From Pelagadaptatus aseana (lineage in GTDB: Bacteria > Pseudomonadota > Gammaproteobacteria > Pseudomonadales > Cellvibrionaceae), in NCBI GenBank assembly GCA_040365065.1, contig BAABNI010000005.1, forward strand, positions 198,904-262,903: a stretch of DNA of 64,000 nt, written 5' to 3'. The notes under the pieces were generated by a model that was given only the letters and a program-made list of their open reading frames with translations, was not told the DNA's origin and searched no databases. The position numbers and the translations under genes were made by a program. This document shows, piece by piece, positions 51,456 to 59,915 of the stretch; position 1 is the stretch's first letter, and the number at the start of each line of letters is the position of its first letter.

Positions 51456-52208
51456 ATGGCCCTGTCGAGGATTGTGTTAAAGAAAACCCATACGCCCGAG
51501 GCCATATCCGAGCGTTTGGGCAACGGACCTTCCCAGGTGTATTTAAAAGATATGGTGTTTGGCGGCATTGATGGCGCCATCACCACGTTTGCCGTGGTTT
51601 CGGGGGTTGCCGGTGCCGGTTTGAGCAGCGGAGTGGTAATTGTCCTCGGTCTGGCCAATTTGCTGGCCGATGGTTTCAGTATGGCGGTCAGTAATTATCT
51701 GGGCAGTCGGGCAGAGAATCAGCATCGCCAGAGCTTAAGGGATCGTGAACAACTGGAAATTGAGCTCTATCCGGAAGGTGAGCGTGAAGAGGTGCGCCAG
51801 ATCTATGAGATGAAAGGCTTCTCCGGTGAGGAGCTGGATAAGTTGGTCGAGCTGATTACTTCCAATCAGGAGTTGTGGGTCAATACCATGCTGCAGGAAG
51901 AGCATGGTATGGGCGTCGAAGACAGCAACCCGCTGCTGGCAGCCATTGCCACCTTTATTGCTTTTTTTCTGGCTGGTGCGTTACCGCTGTTGAGCTTTGT
52001 CACCAACTGGCTGCGACCCGGCAGCGTCGAATCGCCGTTTGTGTTCAGCGCGGCGGTAACGTTTCTGGCGTTCTTTGTGGTTGGGCTGTTTAAAGGCCGC
52101 TACGTCAATCAGAAGTGGTGGGTATCGGCACTGGAGACCACGGTGGTGGGTGGTGTTGCCGCAGGGCTGGCCTACGGCGTTGGTTACTTGCTCAATGGGC
52201 TGGTTTAA
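51456..52208 (+). CDS. VIT1/CCC1 family transporter
   Basis: 250 residues. Five membrane helices: DMVFGGIDGAITTFAVVSGVAGAGL, VVIVLGLANLLADGFSMAVSNYLG, and three in the C-terminal half (LLAAIATFIAFFLAGALPLLSF, FSAAVTFLAFFVVGLF, TVVGGVAAGLAYGVGYLL). The FGGxDGAxTTFAVVSGxxGA start is the family signature. A cytosolic acidic hairpin (ELYPEGEREEVRQIYEMKGFSGEEL) lies between. Members move Fe2+ or Mn2+ out of the cytosol. Starts 3 bases after mshQ but is unlikely to be part of pilus function. Confidence 0.9.
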   Translation: MALSRIVLKKTHTPEAISERLGNGPSQVYLKDMVFGGIDGAITTFAVVSGVAGAGLSSGVVIVLGLANLLADGFSMAVSNYLGSRAENQHRQSLRDREQLEIELYPEGEREEVRQIYEMKGFSGEELDKLVELITSNQELWVNTMLQEEHGMGVEDSNPLLAAIATFIAFFLAGALPLLSFVTNWLRPGSVESPFVFSAAVTFLAFFVVGLFKGRYVNQKWWVSALETTVVGGVAAGLAYGVGYLLNGLV

Positions 52209-52213
52209 AACGC

Positions 52214-52756
52214 TTATTCTTCCGCAGTGGTGTTTTCTTTTTCGTCGATCTCGATGTCTACTCCCAACTTGTCGGAAATATCATCCAGCTGGTCCATCAG
52301 ACTGTCGATATCGGTGCCTTCTGGAATCTGCAATGAACCGCGGGCGGTGAACATGGGGTCGCCGGACCAGGGCATGCTGGAACACCCGGTTTCCAGCTCA
52401 TCGACATTGATATGATGATTGGCAAAGGCCTGCGACAGCTCTTTAACGATCCCCACCCGGTCATTGCCCACCAGTGTGAAATGCATGGACTTGGTATCGC
52501 CACCCGCGTCGCTTTCATTGACTTCCGAGGTGATAATGGCAATGCCTTTGGTTTCCAGAGCCTGCAGTGCCTGGGTTAACTGCTGGATATCGGCATCACT
52601 GACGCTGACCTGCAAAATACCGGCAAACTTTCCGGCCAGCTGGGTCATGCGGCTTTCCAGCCAGTTGCCGCCGTTAGCTGAAATGGTGGCGGCCAGAGTT
52701 TCAACAATGCCGGGTTTGTCCTCACTGAGGATGCTGAGTACAAGAGAGCGGTTCAT
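52214..52756 (-). CDS. Glycine cleavage system regulator GcvR-like (two ACT domains)
   Basis: 180 residues. Two ACT domains: SLVLSILSEDKPGIVETLAATISANGGNWLESRMTQLAGKFAGILQV (residues 4-50) and MHFTLVGNDRVGIVKELSQAFANHHINVDELETGC (near 91-125). This is the GcvR layout; GcvR binds GcvA in enteric bacteria and represses gcv genes with purine or glycine signals. No gcvA is in the window. Convergent with VIT1 (5-base gap). Confidence 0.88.
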   Translation of the reverse strand: MNRSLVLSILSEDKPGIVETLAATISANGGNWLESRMTQLAGKFAGILQVSVSDADIQQLTQALQALETKGIAIITSEVNESDAGGDTKSMHFTLVGNDRVGIVKELSQAFANHHINVDELETGCSSMPWSGDPMFTARGSLQIPEGTDIDSLMDQLDDISDKLGVDIEIDEKENTTAEE

Positions 52757-52870
52757 GGGTAATCCTGATGTGTCCTGATAATTGATACTGATTATAGAAG
52801 CAGTTGAGACCGTCGAATAGTCTGTTCATAATCTCGCTCCAGCATTTTTTAAGCAATGGCGGTATGCGTT

Positions 52871-53104
52871 GTGATTATTCCCTATGAGCAATTATCCTCC
52901 GAGGCCCTGAACGGGTTGGTGGAAGAGTTTATTACCCGCGAGGGTACCGACTACGGCCTGCAGGAAATCAGTTTGACTGATAAGGTGGCGCAGGTACTGA
53001 CCCAGATCAAGCAGGGCGATGTCGTGATTGTATTTGATGCGGGTATGGAGTCTGTCAGCCTGATGACCCGTCTGGATGCCAGAGAGAATGGATTTTATGA
53101 GTGA
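52871..53104 (+). CDS. YheU family protein (UPF0270)
   Basis: 77 residues from GTG 52871, which gives the conserved start (M)IIPYEQLSSEALNGLVEEFITREGTDYG; ATG 52856 would add five residues. C-terminal QIKQGDVVIVFDAG fits YheU. The function is unknown. The stop overlaps the next start (ATGAGTGA region), so the two genes are coupled. Confidence 0.88.
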   Translation: MIIPYEQLSSEALNGLVEEFITREGTDYGLQEISLTDKVAQVLTQIKQGDVVIVFDAGMESVSLMTRLDARENGFYE

Positions 53105-53732
53105 CCAAACCCCACACAATTTAACGATTGAGGGCCGGCCTGAGTGGCCGTTGTTTGTGTTTGCCCATGGCGCCGGTGCGCCGATGGACAGTGATTTTAT
53201 GAACCGCATGACCGAACTGTTGCTCGAGCGCCGGGTGGCGGTAGCCCGCTTTGAATTTCCCTATATGGCCGAGCGCCGTGAAAACGGCAAAAAGCGGCCA
53301 CCCAATGGGCAAAAACAATTGCTCGATTGTTGGCGGGAGGTCTTCGCCGAGTGTAAAGCTGACAGAAAGCTGATCATTGGTGGCAAGTCCATGGGCGGTC
53401 GCATGGCTTCCATGATAGCTGACGAGGTCGGCGCTGCGGGTTTGGTGTGCCTTGGTTATCCGTTCCACGCTCCGGGCAAGCCAGAGAAAACCCGGACCGA
53501 GCATCTGCAGGCGCTGCAAACCCCCACGGTTATCATTCAGGGCACCCGGGATGCCATGGGCAATCAGGAAGAGGTGACACACTATTCACTGTCCGATGCC
53601 ATTGAGCTGTTTTGGCTTGAAGATGGTAATCACGACCTCAAGCCCCGGATTAAGTCGGGGTTCAGTCACGACCAGCATTTGCAGCTGGCCGCTGATCGCA
53701 TGGCTGCGTTTTGCTCTGAGGTAGATGCTTAG
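53097..53732 (+). CDS. Alpha/beta-hydrolase family protein (KANL3/Tex30-like)
   Basis: 211 residues. Hydrolase features: PLFVFAHGAGAPMDSDFM near residue 17, GGKSMGGRMASMIADE (nucleophile elbow G-x-S-x-G, near 97), VIIQGTRDAMGNQEE (acid) and LEDGNHDLKPR (catalytic His). Overlaps yheU by 8 bases and is convergent with an ABM-type gene. The pairing with yheU is seen in other gammaproteobacteria; the substrate is unknown. Confidence 0.87.
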   Translation: MSDQTPHNLTIEGRPEWPLFVFAHGAGAPMDSDFMNRMTELLLERRVAVARFEFPYMAERRENGKKRPPNGQKQLLDCWREVFAECKADRKLIIGGKSMGGRMASMIADEVGAAGLVCLGYPFHAPGKPEKTRTEHLQALQTPTVIIQGTRDAMGNQEEVTHYSLSDAIELFWLEDGNHDLKPRIKSGFSHDQHLQLAADRMAAFCSEVDA

Positions 53733-54013
53733 GAATTTTCTAGAATGGAAATTTTTTCCTGCTCCTGCAGTAGCAGATTGATTTCGTTCATCTGATTTTT
53801 ACGGGCTTCGGAGTGTGCCCAGTTGTGCCAGTCCTGAACATTGCGCCATTTTGACAGTACAAAGCGACGCAGGGGGTTATTGATGTCGGTAAAGGTTTCG
53901 CCGTTGATAAACCCCGGCGCCTGATAGGCATGGTGCAGGGTATTTTTGGCCATGGCTTCGTAAGTGCTGGCCATGTCCATGGCAATATTTCTCTCAATAA
54001 GAACGCTGATCAT
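53729..54013 (-). CDS. Antibiotic biosynthesis monooxygenase (ABM) domain protein
   Basis: 94 residues, one ferredoxin-like ABM domain: ISVLIERNIAMDMASTYEAMAKN, then APGFINGETFTDINNPLRRFVLSKWRNVQDWHNWAHSEA. The last stretch with W-x2-W is typical of this heme- or quinol-related family. Small stand-alone ABM proteins are common and poorly known. Its 3' end overlaps the hydrolase gene by 4 bases. Confidence 0.83.
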   Translation of the reverse strand: MISVLIERNIAMDMASTYEAMAKNTLHHAYQAPGFINGETFTDINNPLRRFVLSKWRNVQDWHNWAHSEARKNQMNEINLLLQEQEKISILENS

Positions 54014-54071
54014 AGGGATGTTCCAAATCGTGTTGCAATAATGCCATCTTAGCGCTGGCTTCTTGGGTGGA

Positions 54072-54449
54072 TCAATCGCTCTGGGGCTTGGGGGTTAAAA
54101 TTTTTTCCTGCAGTAAGAAGTCCGCCAGAGCCAGCCAGTCCTGCAGCAGGGTTTTCAGGATAACCAGTTTGCCGGGATCCGGATTGGGCTGGTCGACTTC
54201 AATCTGACTGATTTCGGTGATGGCGGTTATCACTTCCTGGATGGACGGACCGTCGAGAATGATGGGAAAATAATCCTGATGCTCTGACAGTCCGGGGTCA
54301 CAGACAGTGTCGCCGGACAGCAGGTTGCGCACTTGCAGCGCCAGCCCCGGAGCGTGTTCCCGTAGCAGGGTAAACGTCAGCTCCAGCGCGCCACGGCTGA
54401 AAATATCAGGCCGGTCGCGGAGTTCGAGGATGGCTTGGCTGTTGGTCAT
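54072..54449 (-). CDS. Conserved-looking hypothetical protein
   Basis: 125 residues, soluble, acidic, with helical segments (RGALELTFTLLREHAPGLALQVRNLL, EVITAITEISQI, LVILKTLLQDWLALADFLLQEKIL). I do not recognise the family. The two-Cys pair seen is limited to VCDPG. Upstream, a perfect palindrome and a -10-like TATACT (54485-54490, minus strand) suggest a real, regulated gene. Confidence 0.65.
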   Translation of the reverse strand: MTNSQAILELRDRPDIFSRGALELTFTLLREHAPGLALQVRNLLSGDTVCDPGLSEHQDYFPIILDGPSIQEVITAITEISQIEVDQPNPDPGKLVILKTLLQDWLALADFLLQEKILTPKPQSD

Positions 54450-54484
54450 GTACCGGCTTGCCTGTCGTTAAATGCAGTAATGTA

Positions 54485-54504
54485 AGTATAGTGACATATG
54501 TCAC
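54485..54504. promoter_or_regulatory. CRP/Vfr-like operator between a hypothetical gene and tusA
   Basis: GTGACATATGTCAC (54491-54504) is a perfect palindrome that matches the core GTGA-N6-TCAC of CRP/Vfr sites. It overlaps the probable promoter of the minus-strand gene (TATACT, 54485-54490) and lies 20 bases before tusA. Confidence 0.55.
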
Positions 54505-54523
54505 CTGTAATTGTTGGATATCT

Positions 54524-54775
54524 ATGTCAGTTTCGAAATTGTCTGATTGGAAGTTTTCCCATACGCTGGATGCAAAAGGGCTGGAGTGCCCTGAGCCGGT
54601 TATGATGTTGCATAAGGTGGTCCGTGAAGCCGCCAGTGGTGAGATGATTAAAGTGATGGCCACGGATCCCTCTACCAAGCGAGATATTCCCCAATTTTGT
54701 CAGTTTCTGGGGCATGAGCTGGTGGACAAGGCTGAGACGGAATCAGAGTTTTTGTTTCTGATTCAAAAGAGCTAA
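54524..54775 (+). CDS. tusA: Sulfur carrier protein TusA
   Basis: 83 residues from ATG 54524. The active cysteine is in DAKGLECPEPVMMLHKVVRE (CPxP motif). It carries persulfide sulfur from IscS to TusBCD and, through them, to MnmA for 2-thiolation of U34. The open frame extends upstream, but this ATG gives the family start. A palindromic repeat lies just downstream. Confidence 0.93.
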   Translation: MSVSKLSDWKFSHTLDAKGLECPEPVMMLHKVVREAASGEMIKVMATDPSTKRDIPQFCQFLGHELVDKAETESEFLFLIQKS

Positions 54776-54781
54776 GTTTAA

Positions 54782-54873
54782 AGAGATCCTTCGCTGTGCT
54801 CAGGATGACAGGGGTTGAGAGTGCAGCGGAATAGGGACTGTCATCCTGACGAACGCAGTGAGGAAGGATCTCT
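54782..54873. repeat. Large inverted pair of TGTCAT-type repeats
   Basis: AGAGATCCTT...GGATGACAGGGG and CTGTCATCC...AAGGATCTCT are two family copies in opposite orientation. They lie between the convergent tusA and hypothetical genes, a likely bidirectional terminator. Confidence 0.85.
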
Positions 54874-54886
54874 GAAAGGCAGACCA

Positions 54887-55576
54887 TTACTTATCCATCA
54901 AAGTCGCAATCGCCGCAATCGCCTCCGGATCTTCAGATTTCAATTTATTGGCGATCTGGTGCTGGAAGAAGTAGCGAAAGTCCTCGCGCTGCTGCACCGG
55001 ATACAGGCATCTGTCGCCTGGTAATACCGGGGTGCATTCAACTTTTTCCGGATCCGGTAGCGTGCCTTGGACGGTGCCGTCTTTCAGCAGCTGCCAGCTG
55101 ACCACTTCACACAGTACCAGACTGTGAAAGCCGTTATCGGACATAACCGCATGGGTGCCTATGGTGTCGGGGATTTCCTGAATCACGTCCTGTGGATTCT
55201 CGGCCTGACATTCATAGTATTCGGCGGCTGTTTCCAGCTCGACGATCTTATGAATCGGGCCTTCCATAAAGATTTCATCGATGCCCGGATCATAGTAACC
55301 CTGCCATTCGCCATTGAGCGGATCCTGTATGTCCGGCGCGGCAACCAGTTGGTTGAGCCAGGGAACCATACCGACGACTTCGCCGTTTTCCCGCAGTCCC
55401 CAGCAGAGGATTTTCAGGGTAAAAAGCTTATCGGGGTTGGATTCGTTGGAGTAGAGCATTTCCAGCCCGTCGAGTTCGGGCGAGAGCCGGATGATGCGCT
55501 GGCTGTGACGCTCCGAGAAGGGCTGCCCAGAGAACAGATCAACCACATTGTTGTGGCCTGATGTTGAGGTCTTCAT
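54887..55576 (-). CDS. Conserved-looking hypothetical protein
   Basis: 229 residues from ATG 55576, chosen because AGGAGGTGG lies 5 bases upstream. The frame also runs further up. Acidic, soluble: LFSGQPFSERHSQRIIRLSPELDGLEMLYSN, YDPGIDEIFMEGPIHKIVELETAAEYYECQ, and PVLPGDRCLYPVQQREDFRYFFQHQIA. I do not recognise a named family. Divergent from epmC. Confidence 0.7.
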   Translation of the reverse strand: MKTSTSGHNNVVDLFSGQPFSERHSQRIIRLSPELDGLEMLYSNESNPDKLFTLKILCWGLRENGEVVGMVPWLNQLVAAPDIQDPLNGEWQGYYDPGIDEIFMEGPIHKIVELETAAEYYECQAENPQDVIQEIPDTIGTHAVMSDNGFHSLVLCEVVSWQLLKDGTVQGTLPDPEKVECTPVLPGDRCLYPVQQREDFRYFFQHQIANKLKSEDPEAIAAIATLMDK

Positions 55577-55728
55577 AATACCACCTCCTGCTGAGGCCTC
55601 TATGGGCCTTTGATTACCCCCAAAGGGCGGAATGGTCTTGAGACAAACGCCGAGTGCAAAAACCGCAGCGCCTACTACATAAGGTATAGCCAGTTTGGCC
55701 AAAGCACAATACTTGGATGAAATTTAGT

Positions 55729-56292
55729 ATGACCTCTTTACAGGTGCCCACGTTCAGGACGCTTGATCATCGAGCCTTGATCGAGGTGTTTAACCAAACG
55801 TTTGAGTTATCTCACAATACCGTACTGGTGGGTGGGGCAGAGGAACCGATTTACTTGCCGGCCGATGACAGCCACCGCCAGCACCGGATAATTTTTACCC
55901 GCGATTATGGCGCCAGTGCCCTGCACGAAGTGGCTCACTGGCTGGTGGCGGGCCCTGAACGACGGCTCCAGGAGGACTATGGTTACTGGTATGCCCCGGA
56001 TGGCCGAACTCAGGCTCAGCAGGACGAATTCGAGCGCGTGGAGATCAGGCCTCAGGCCATAGAATGGTTGTTGTCTGTCGCTGCCGGGCGTCGCTTTCGT
56101 GTGAGTGCCGACAATCTTCAGGCCGGACTCGGGGCCAGCGATGAGTTTAAAAACAATATTTATCAGCAGGTTCTGACCTTTATTGATCAGGGCGTCAGTG
56201 ATCGGCTGCAGCGTTTGATCGGGGCTCTGGAAAAAGCCTCCGGCCGCACCGTGACATTTACGCCTGGTCACTATTGTCTGGGGGCGCTCTGA
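55729..56292 (+). CDS. epmC: Elongation factor P hydroxylase EpmC
   Basis: About 187 residues from ATG 55729 (GGATGA upstream; an ATG 12 bases earlier is possible). EpmC hydroxylates the modified lysine of EF-P. It matches YfcM: EEPIYLPADDSHRQHRIIF, ASALHEVAHWLVAG with the metal-binding H-E-x2-H, DYGYWYAPDGR, and FERVEIRPQAIEWLLSVAAG. Its stop is 2 bases before pdxB. EpmA and EpmB are not in the window. Confidence 0.92.
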   Translation: MTSLQVPTFRTLDHRALIEVFNQTFELSHNTVLVGGAEEPIYLPADDSHRQHRIIFTRDYGASALHEVAHWLVAGPERRLQEDYGYWYAPDGRTQAQQDEFERVEIRPQAIEWLLSVAAGRRFRVSADNLQAGLGASDEFKNNIYQQVLTFIDQGVSDRLQRLIGALEKASGRTVTFTPGHYCLGAL

Positions 56293-56294
56293 CG

Positions 56295-57452
56295 ATGGCT
56301 ATGCGTATTGTTGCCGACGAAAATATTCCCCATGTTCGCCATTTCTTCGAGCGTTTTGGCGAGGTGGTCACTCGTCCTGGTCGACGGATCAGTGCTGACG
56401 ACGTGCGCGAAGCCGATGTGCTGGTGGTTCGCTCTGTTACGCGTGTGGATAAAGACCTGCTGCTAGGCAGTCGGGTGCGTTTTGTCGGGACCTGCACCAT
56501 AGGGGTGGATCATCTCGATACCCAGTTTCTCGATCAGCAGGGGATTGGCTACGCCAGTGCCCCGGGCTGCAATGCCAACTCGGTGGTGGAATACGTTTTC
56601 AGTGCGCTGGCCCAATTGCGCCCGCAGTGGCTATCGCTGAGTTTTGCGGTGGTCGGTTGTGGCAATGTCGGCGGCGCTCTATACCGCCGGCTTAAAGCTC
56701 TGGGGCTGGAAGTCAGCTTTTACGATCCGCTGATTGATGTGGCTGCGCGGCAGGATCTTGATCCGTCCGATGCGGTTAGTCTTCGTACGGCATTGCAGGC
56801 TGATGTGGTGTGTTTGCATGCCCCCTTGACCCGAAGCGGCGAGCACCCCAGTTGGCACCTGCTGGGTGAGGCGGAGCTGGCGCAACTGAAACCCGGCTGT
56901 CTGCTGTTGAATGCTGGTAGGGGCCCGGTGATTGATAATCAGGCGTTGCGAAAATGTTTGCAGCGGCGCAATGATATCAATGTGGTGTTGGATGTCTGGG
57001 AGCCGGAGCCTGAAATTGATCTGGCTTTGTTGCCGTTGGTGGATCTGGCAACCCCGCATATTGCCGGCTATTCCTACGATGGCAAGGTGGCCGGTACCGA
57101 GATGATTTACCAGAGTGTGTGCCGCTTTCTCGGGCTTGATGTGGTTGAGCGCGACGAGTCACTGTTGCAGGGCGGAGGCCAAATAGTGACTCTGGCTGAT
57201 CAGCCGCTGCAGGAGTGCCTCAATCAGGCTATTTTGTCCGGTTTTGATATTGCCGGGGACGATCGCCGGATGCGGGCAGCTTTGGCTGGACTTGATACTG
57301 TGGGGGGCGTGTTTGACCAGCTGCGCAAAGACTACCCCAAGCGCCGGGAGTTCTTTGTCAATCAGGTTGTACTGGGTGACGGTCACAACGATCAGGACCG
57401 GCTGCAGCTGCAACAGGCGCTGGCGCTGCTGGGATTTGCCGTTACCAAATAG
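56295..57452 (+). CDS. pdxB: Erythronate-4-phosphate dehydrogenase
   Basis: 385 residues. It oxidises 4-phosphoerythronate in the DXP-dependent pyridoxal phosphate pathway. N-terminal MRIVADENIPHVRHFFERFGEV, FVGTCTIGVDHLD and PGCNANSVVEYV are PdxB-specific. The Rossmann loop is VVGCGNVGGALYRRL near residue 117; catalytic Arg/Glu/His are near NAGRGPVID, DVWEPEPEI and ATPHIAGYS. It has the PdxB C-terminal dimer domain. ATG 56295 is the start. Confidence 0.95.
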   Translation: MAMRIVADENIPHVRHFFERFGEVVTRPGRRISADDVREADVLVVRSVTRVDKDLLLGSRVRFVGTCTIGVDHLDTQFLDQQGIGYASAPGCNANSVVEYVFSALAQLRPQWLSLSFAVVGCGNVGGALYRRLKALGLEVSFYDPLIDVAARQDLDPSDAVSLRTALQADVVCLHAPLTRSGEHPSWHLLGEAELAQLKPGCLLLNAGRGPVIDNQALRKCLQRRNDINVVLDVWEPEPEIDLALLPLVDLATPHIAGYSYDGKVAGTEMIYQSVCRFLGLDVVERDESLLQGGGQIVTLADQPLQECLNQAILSGFDIAGDDRRMRAALAGLDTVGGVFDQLRKDYPKRREFFVNQVVLGDGHNDQDRLQLQQALALLGFAVTK

Positions 57453-57471
57453 GCAGTGTGCGCCGAACTTG

Positions 57472-57684
57472 TTACAGGGTCAGATTGTAGGGGTAGCGGC
57501 TCTGGTTGTGATGCTGGCGCTCCCACTCTTCACTGAGGCGCTCCAGGGTGGAATCAATCATCTCGGCGGTCATAGGAATTTCATTGCCGCTGGCATCAAT
57601 AATGGCGGCGCCATGAAAGTCTCTGGCAAAATGACTTTGCTGCTGTGCACTGGTTGCAACTAATGGGGCTTGAATACTCAACAT
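57472..57684 (-). CDS. Small PA1571-like protein
   Basis: 70 residues. FHGAAIIDASGNEIPMTAEMIDSTLERL resembles the PA1571 family of small uncharacterised proteins. GAGGGTG precedes the ATG. Convergent with pdxB. Confidence 0.7.
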   Translation of the reverse strand: MLSIQAPLVATSAQQQSHFARDFHGAAIIDASGNEIPMTAEMIDSTLERLSEEWERQHHNQSRYPYNLTL

Positions 57685-57831
57685 AACACCCTCTTTAACG
57701 TTCGGTTTTAAGTTGGGGGCACTATAAGACGCTTTTGTGACGCTTAGATTACATGGGTAACAATCCGTGGTTGTTAAGACCCCCTTTGCCCGCTAGAGTG
57801 CCGTAAATTTAAGGACTTAAAATTCATATTC

Positions 57832-58983
57832 ATGAATCAGATCATTCACTCTCTGCATATCGGCTTTATTCTCAACCCATTAGCTGGTGTTGGCGGCCCT
57901 GCGGCATTAAAGGGCAGCGATGACAGCCAGTTGGTGGCTGAGGCCATTGCTCAGGGGGCCGAGCTGCGTGCGCCAGAGAGGGCTCTGCGCTGCCTGCAGT
58001 CACTCACTACCGAGCAGCGGGCGGCAATCACACTCGCCACATTTGCCGGTGCACTGGGTGAAGACATTGCCCGTGAGGCTGGTTTTGATCCCGTGATTCT
58101 GGGGACGGCTGAGTCCGAGCCTTCAACCGCTGAAGATACCCGTCGAGCGGCCCAAGCTCTGGTTGCGCAAGGGGTGGATCTGATTTTGTTTGCCGGTGGG
58201 GACGGCACGGCCCGGGACATTTGTTCGGTTGTTGGTCAGAAGATTCCGGTACTGGGTATGCCCTCTGGCGTTAAGATGCATTCCGGGGTATTTGCCATTT
58301 CACCCGAGGCCGCCGCCGAGGTCATTAAACGGATGCTGGTCGCTGAGCTGGTGGATTTGTGTGAGCAGGAAGTTCGGGATATTGATGAGGCCGGATTGCG
58401 TCAGGGGGTGGTCAGGAGTCGCCACTACGGTGATATGCAGGTGCCGCAGGTTGGCCATTTTGTGCAGCAGGTGAAAGATGGTACCGGGCGAGAAATTGAG
58501 GAACTGGTGCTGGATGATATCGCCGCTGAATTACTGGAGCGCATGGAACCCGATACTCTGTATCTGGTGGGCGCCGGTACCACCACTCAGGCATTGATGG
58601 ATCAACTGGGCCTGACTAACACCCTGCTGGGGGTGGATGTGGTGTGCAATGAGTGCCTTGTTGCCAGCGATGTGGGCGCCGGAGAACTGGAGCAGTTGCT
58701 GGCCGGTCATTCCGGGGAGGTGGTGGCCGTGTTGTCGATTACCGGTGGCCAGGGATCATTGATCGGACGTGGCAATCAGCAATTCTCACCCGGGGTTTTA
58801 AAGCGCGTTGGCCGGGATAATCTATGGGTGGTGGCGACCAAAACCAAGATTCGAGCGCTGCAAGGCCGATCTCTGTTGATGGACAGTAACGATTTAGCGC
58901 TGGATCGGCAGTGGCAAGGCTACATACCGGTTATTACCGGTTATCGCGATACCATCCTCTATCCGCTGGGGATTGAAGTATGA
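57832..58983 (+). CDS. ATP-NAD kinase family protein
   Basis: 383 residues. IGFILNPLAGVGGPAALKGSDD at the N terminus and VDLILFAGGDGTARDI near residue 118 carry the GGDGT kinase signature, and VLGMPSGVKMHSGVFAIS matches the family with the diacylglycerol-kinase-like fold. This longer group, distinct from the essential NadK, is common in gammaproteobacteria but its substrate is uncertain. The last base of the stop overlaps the start of the next gene (ATGA). Confidence 0.85.
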   Translation: MNQIIHSLHIGFILNPLAGVGGPAALKGSDDSQLVAEAIAQGAELRAPERALRCLQSLTTEQRAAITLATFAGALGEDIAREAGFDPVILGTAESEPSTAEDTRRAAQALVAQGVDLILFAGGDGTARDICSVVGQKIPVLGMPSGVKMHSGVFAISPEAAAEVIKRMLVAELVDLCEQEVRDIDEAGLRQGVVRSRHYGDMQVPQVGHFVQQVKDGTGREIEELVLDDIAAELLERMEPDTLYLVGAGTTTQALMDQLGLTNTLLGVDVVCNECLVASDVGAGELEQLLAGHSGEVVAVLSITGGQGSLIGRGNQQFSPGVLKRVGRDNLWVVATKTKIRALQGRSLLMDSNDLALDRQWQGYIPVITGYRDTILYPLGIEV

Positions 58984-59915
58984 GTGCGCCAGTTATTGAA
59001 GCCTCTGCTCGTTTAAGCATGTTGAGCCGTTCCGCCCTTCCGCTGGAACAGTGGTCGAGCCAGAGATTGTTTCACGGCCGTGGCTGCTGCTTTCCGGGGT
59101 TTGAGCAGGTTACGCTGGATCTGTTTGCACCGGTGATGTTACTGACATTTTTCAAACCTTCAGAGGCAGATGTTGAGACGTCGTTGATCTCGTCCGTTAT
59201 TCAGCTGGCTCAGGAATATGGCTTGCAGGCCTTGCAGGTGCAGCGTCGCTATCTGCCCGGCGCCCCGGCAGAGACTGTTTGGGGTGCATTACCTGAAAAA
59301 CCTGTGGCTCGGCGCGGTGAATTACAGTTTCCCATCTGTCTGGACGGTCGCCAGAATGTCGGTTTCTTTCTGGATATGGAGCCCGGCAGGCAGTGGTTGG
59401 AAAGTCGCTGTAGTGGTAAGCGGGTGCTCAACCTGTTTGCCTATACCTGTGCTTTTTCTGTGGTGGCGCAGGCTGCTGGTGCGGCACAGGTGGTTAATGT
59501 TGATATGAGTCGCTCGTCGCTGAATCAGGGGCGGGAAAATCACCGAGCCAACCAGCACAAGACCGACAATATAAAGTTTCTGGCAGAAAATATTCTCAAA
59601 TCCTGGGGGCGGATTCGTCGCCCTGGGCCCTACGAGCTGGTGATTATGGATCCGCCGTCCTATCAACCCGGCAGTTTTGTGGCCGAGCGCGATTACGGCA
59701 AATTACTGCGTCGCATTCCCCAGTTGCTGGTGCCCGGGGGGGATATCCTGGTGTGCCTGAATTCGCCAGAACTGGATCAAGACTTTATTCATGCGCTGAT
59801 GGCTCAGGAGTGTCCGGAGAGTGTTCTGGTCGGCCGGTTACCGGCGCATCCGGATTTTCCGGATGAGGACCCGGCGCGACAGCTGAAGCTGTTTCACTAC
59901 CAATATCAGCCTTAA
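58980..59915 (+). CDS. Class I SAM-dependent methyltransferase (RlmI/Methyltrans_SAM type)
   Basis: 311 residues. SAM-binding region KRVLNLFAYTCAFSVVAQAAGAAQVVNVDMS near residue 143, and catalytic loop YELVIMDPPSYQPGSF near residue 218 (D-P-P-S). N-terminal half lacks an obvious PUA domain. The type is an RNA-directed or small-molecule methyltransferase; no substrate is shown. Coupled to the kinase-family gene upstream. Confidence 0.85.
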   Translation: MSAPVIEASARLSMLSRSALPLEQWSSQRLFHGRGCCFPGFEQVTLDLFAPVMLLTFFKPSEADVETSLISSVIQLAQEYGLQALQVQRRYLPGAPAETVWGALPEKPVARRGELQFPICLDGRQNVGFFLDMEPGRQWLESRCSGKRVLNLFAYTCAFSVVAQAAGAAQVVNVDMSRSSLNQGRENHRANQHKTDNIKFLAENILKSWGRIRRPGPYELVIMDPPSYQPGSFVAERDYGKLLRRIPQLLVPGGDILVCLNSPELDQDFIHALMAQECPESVLVGRLPAHPDFPDEDPARQLKLFHYQYQP

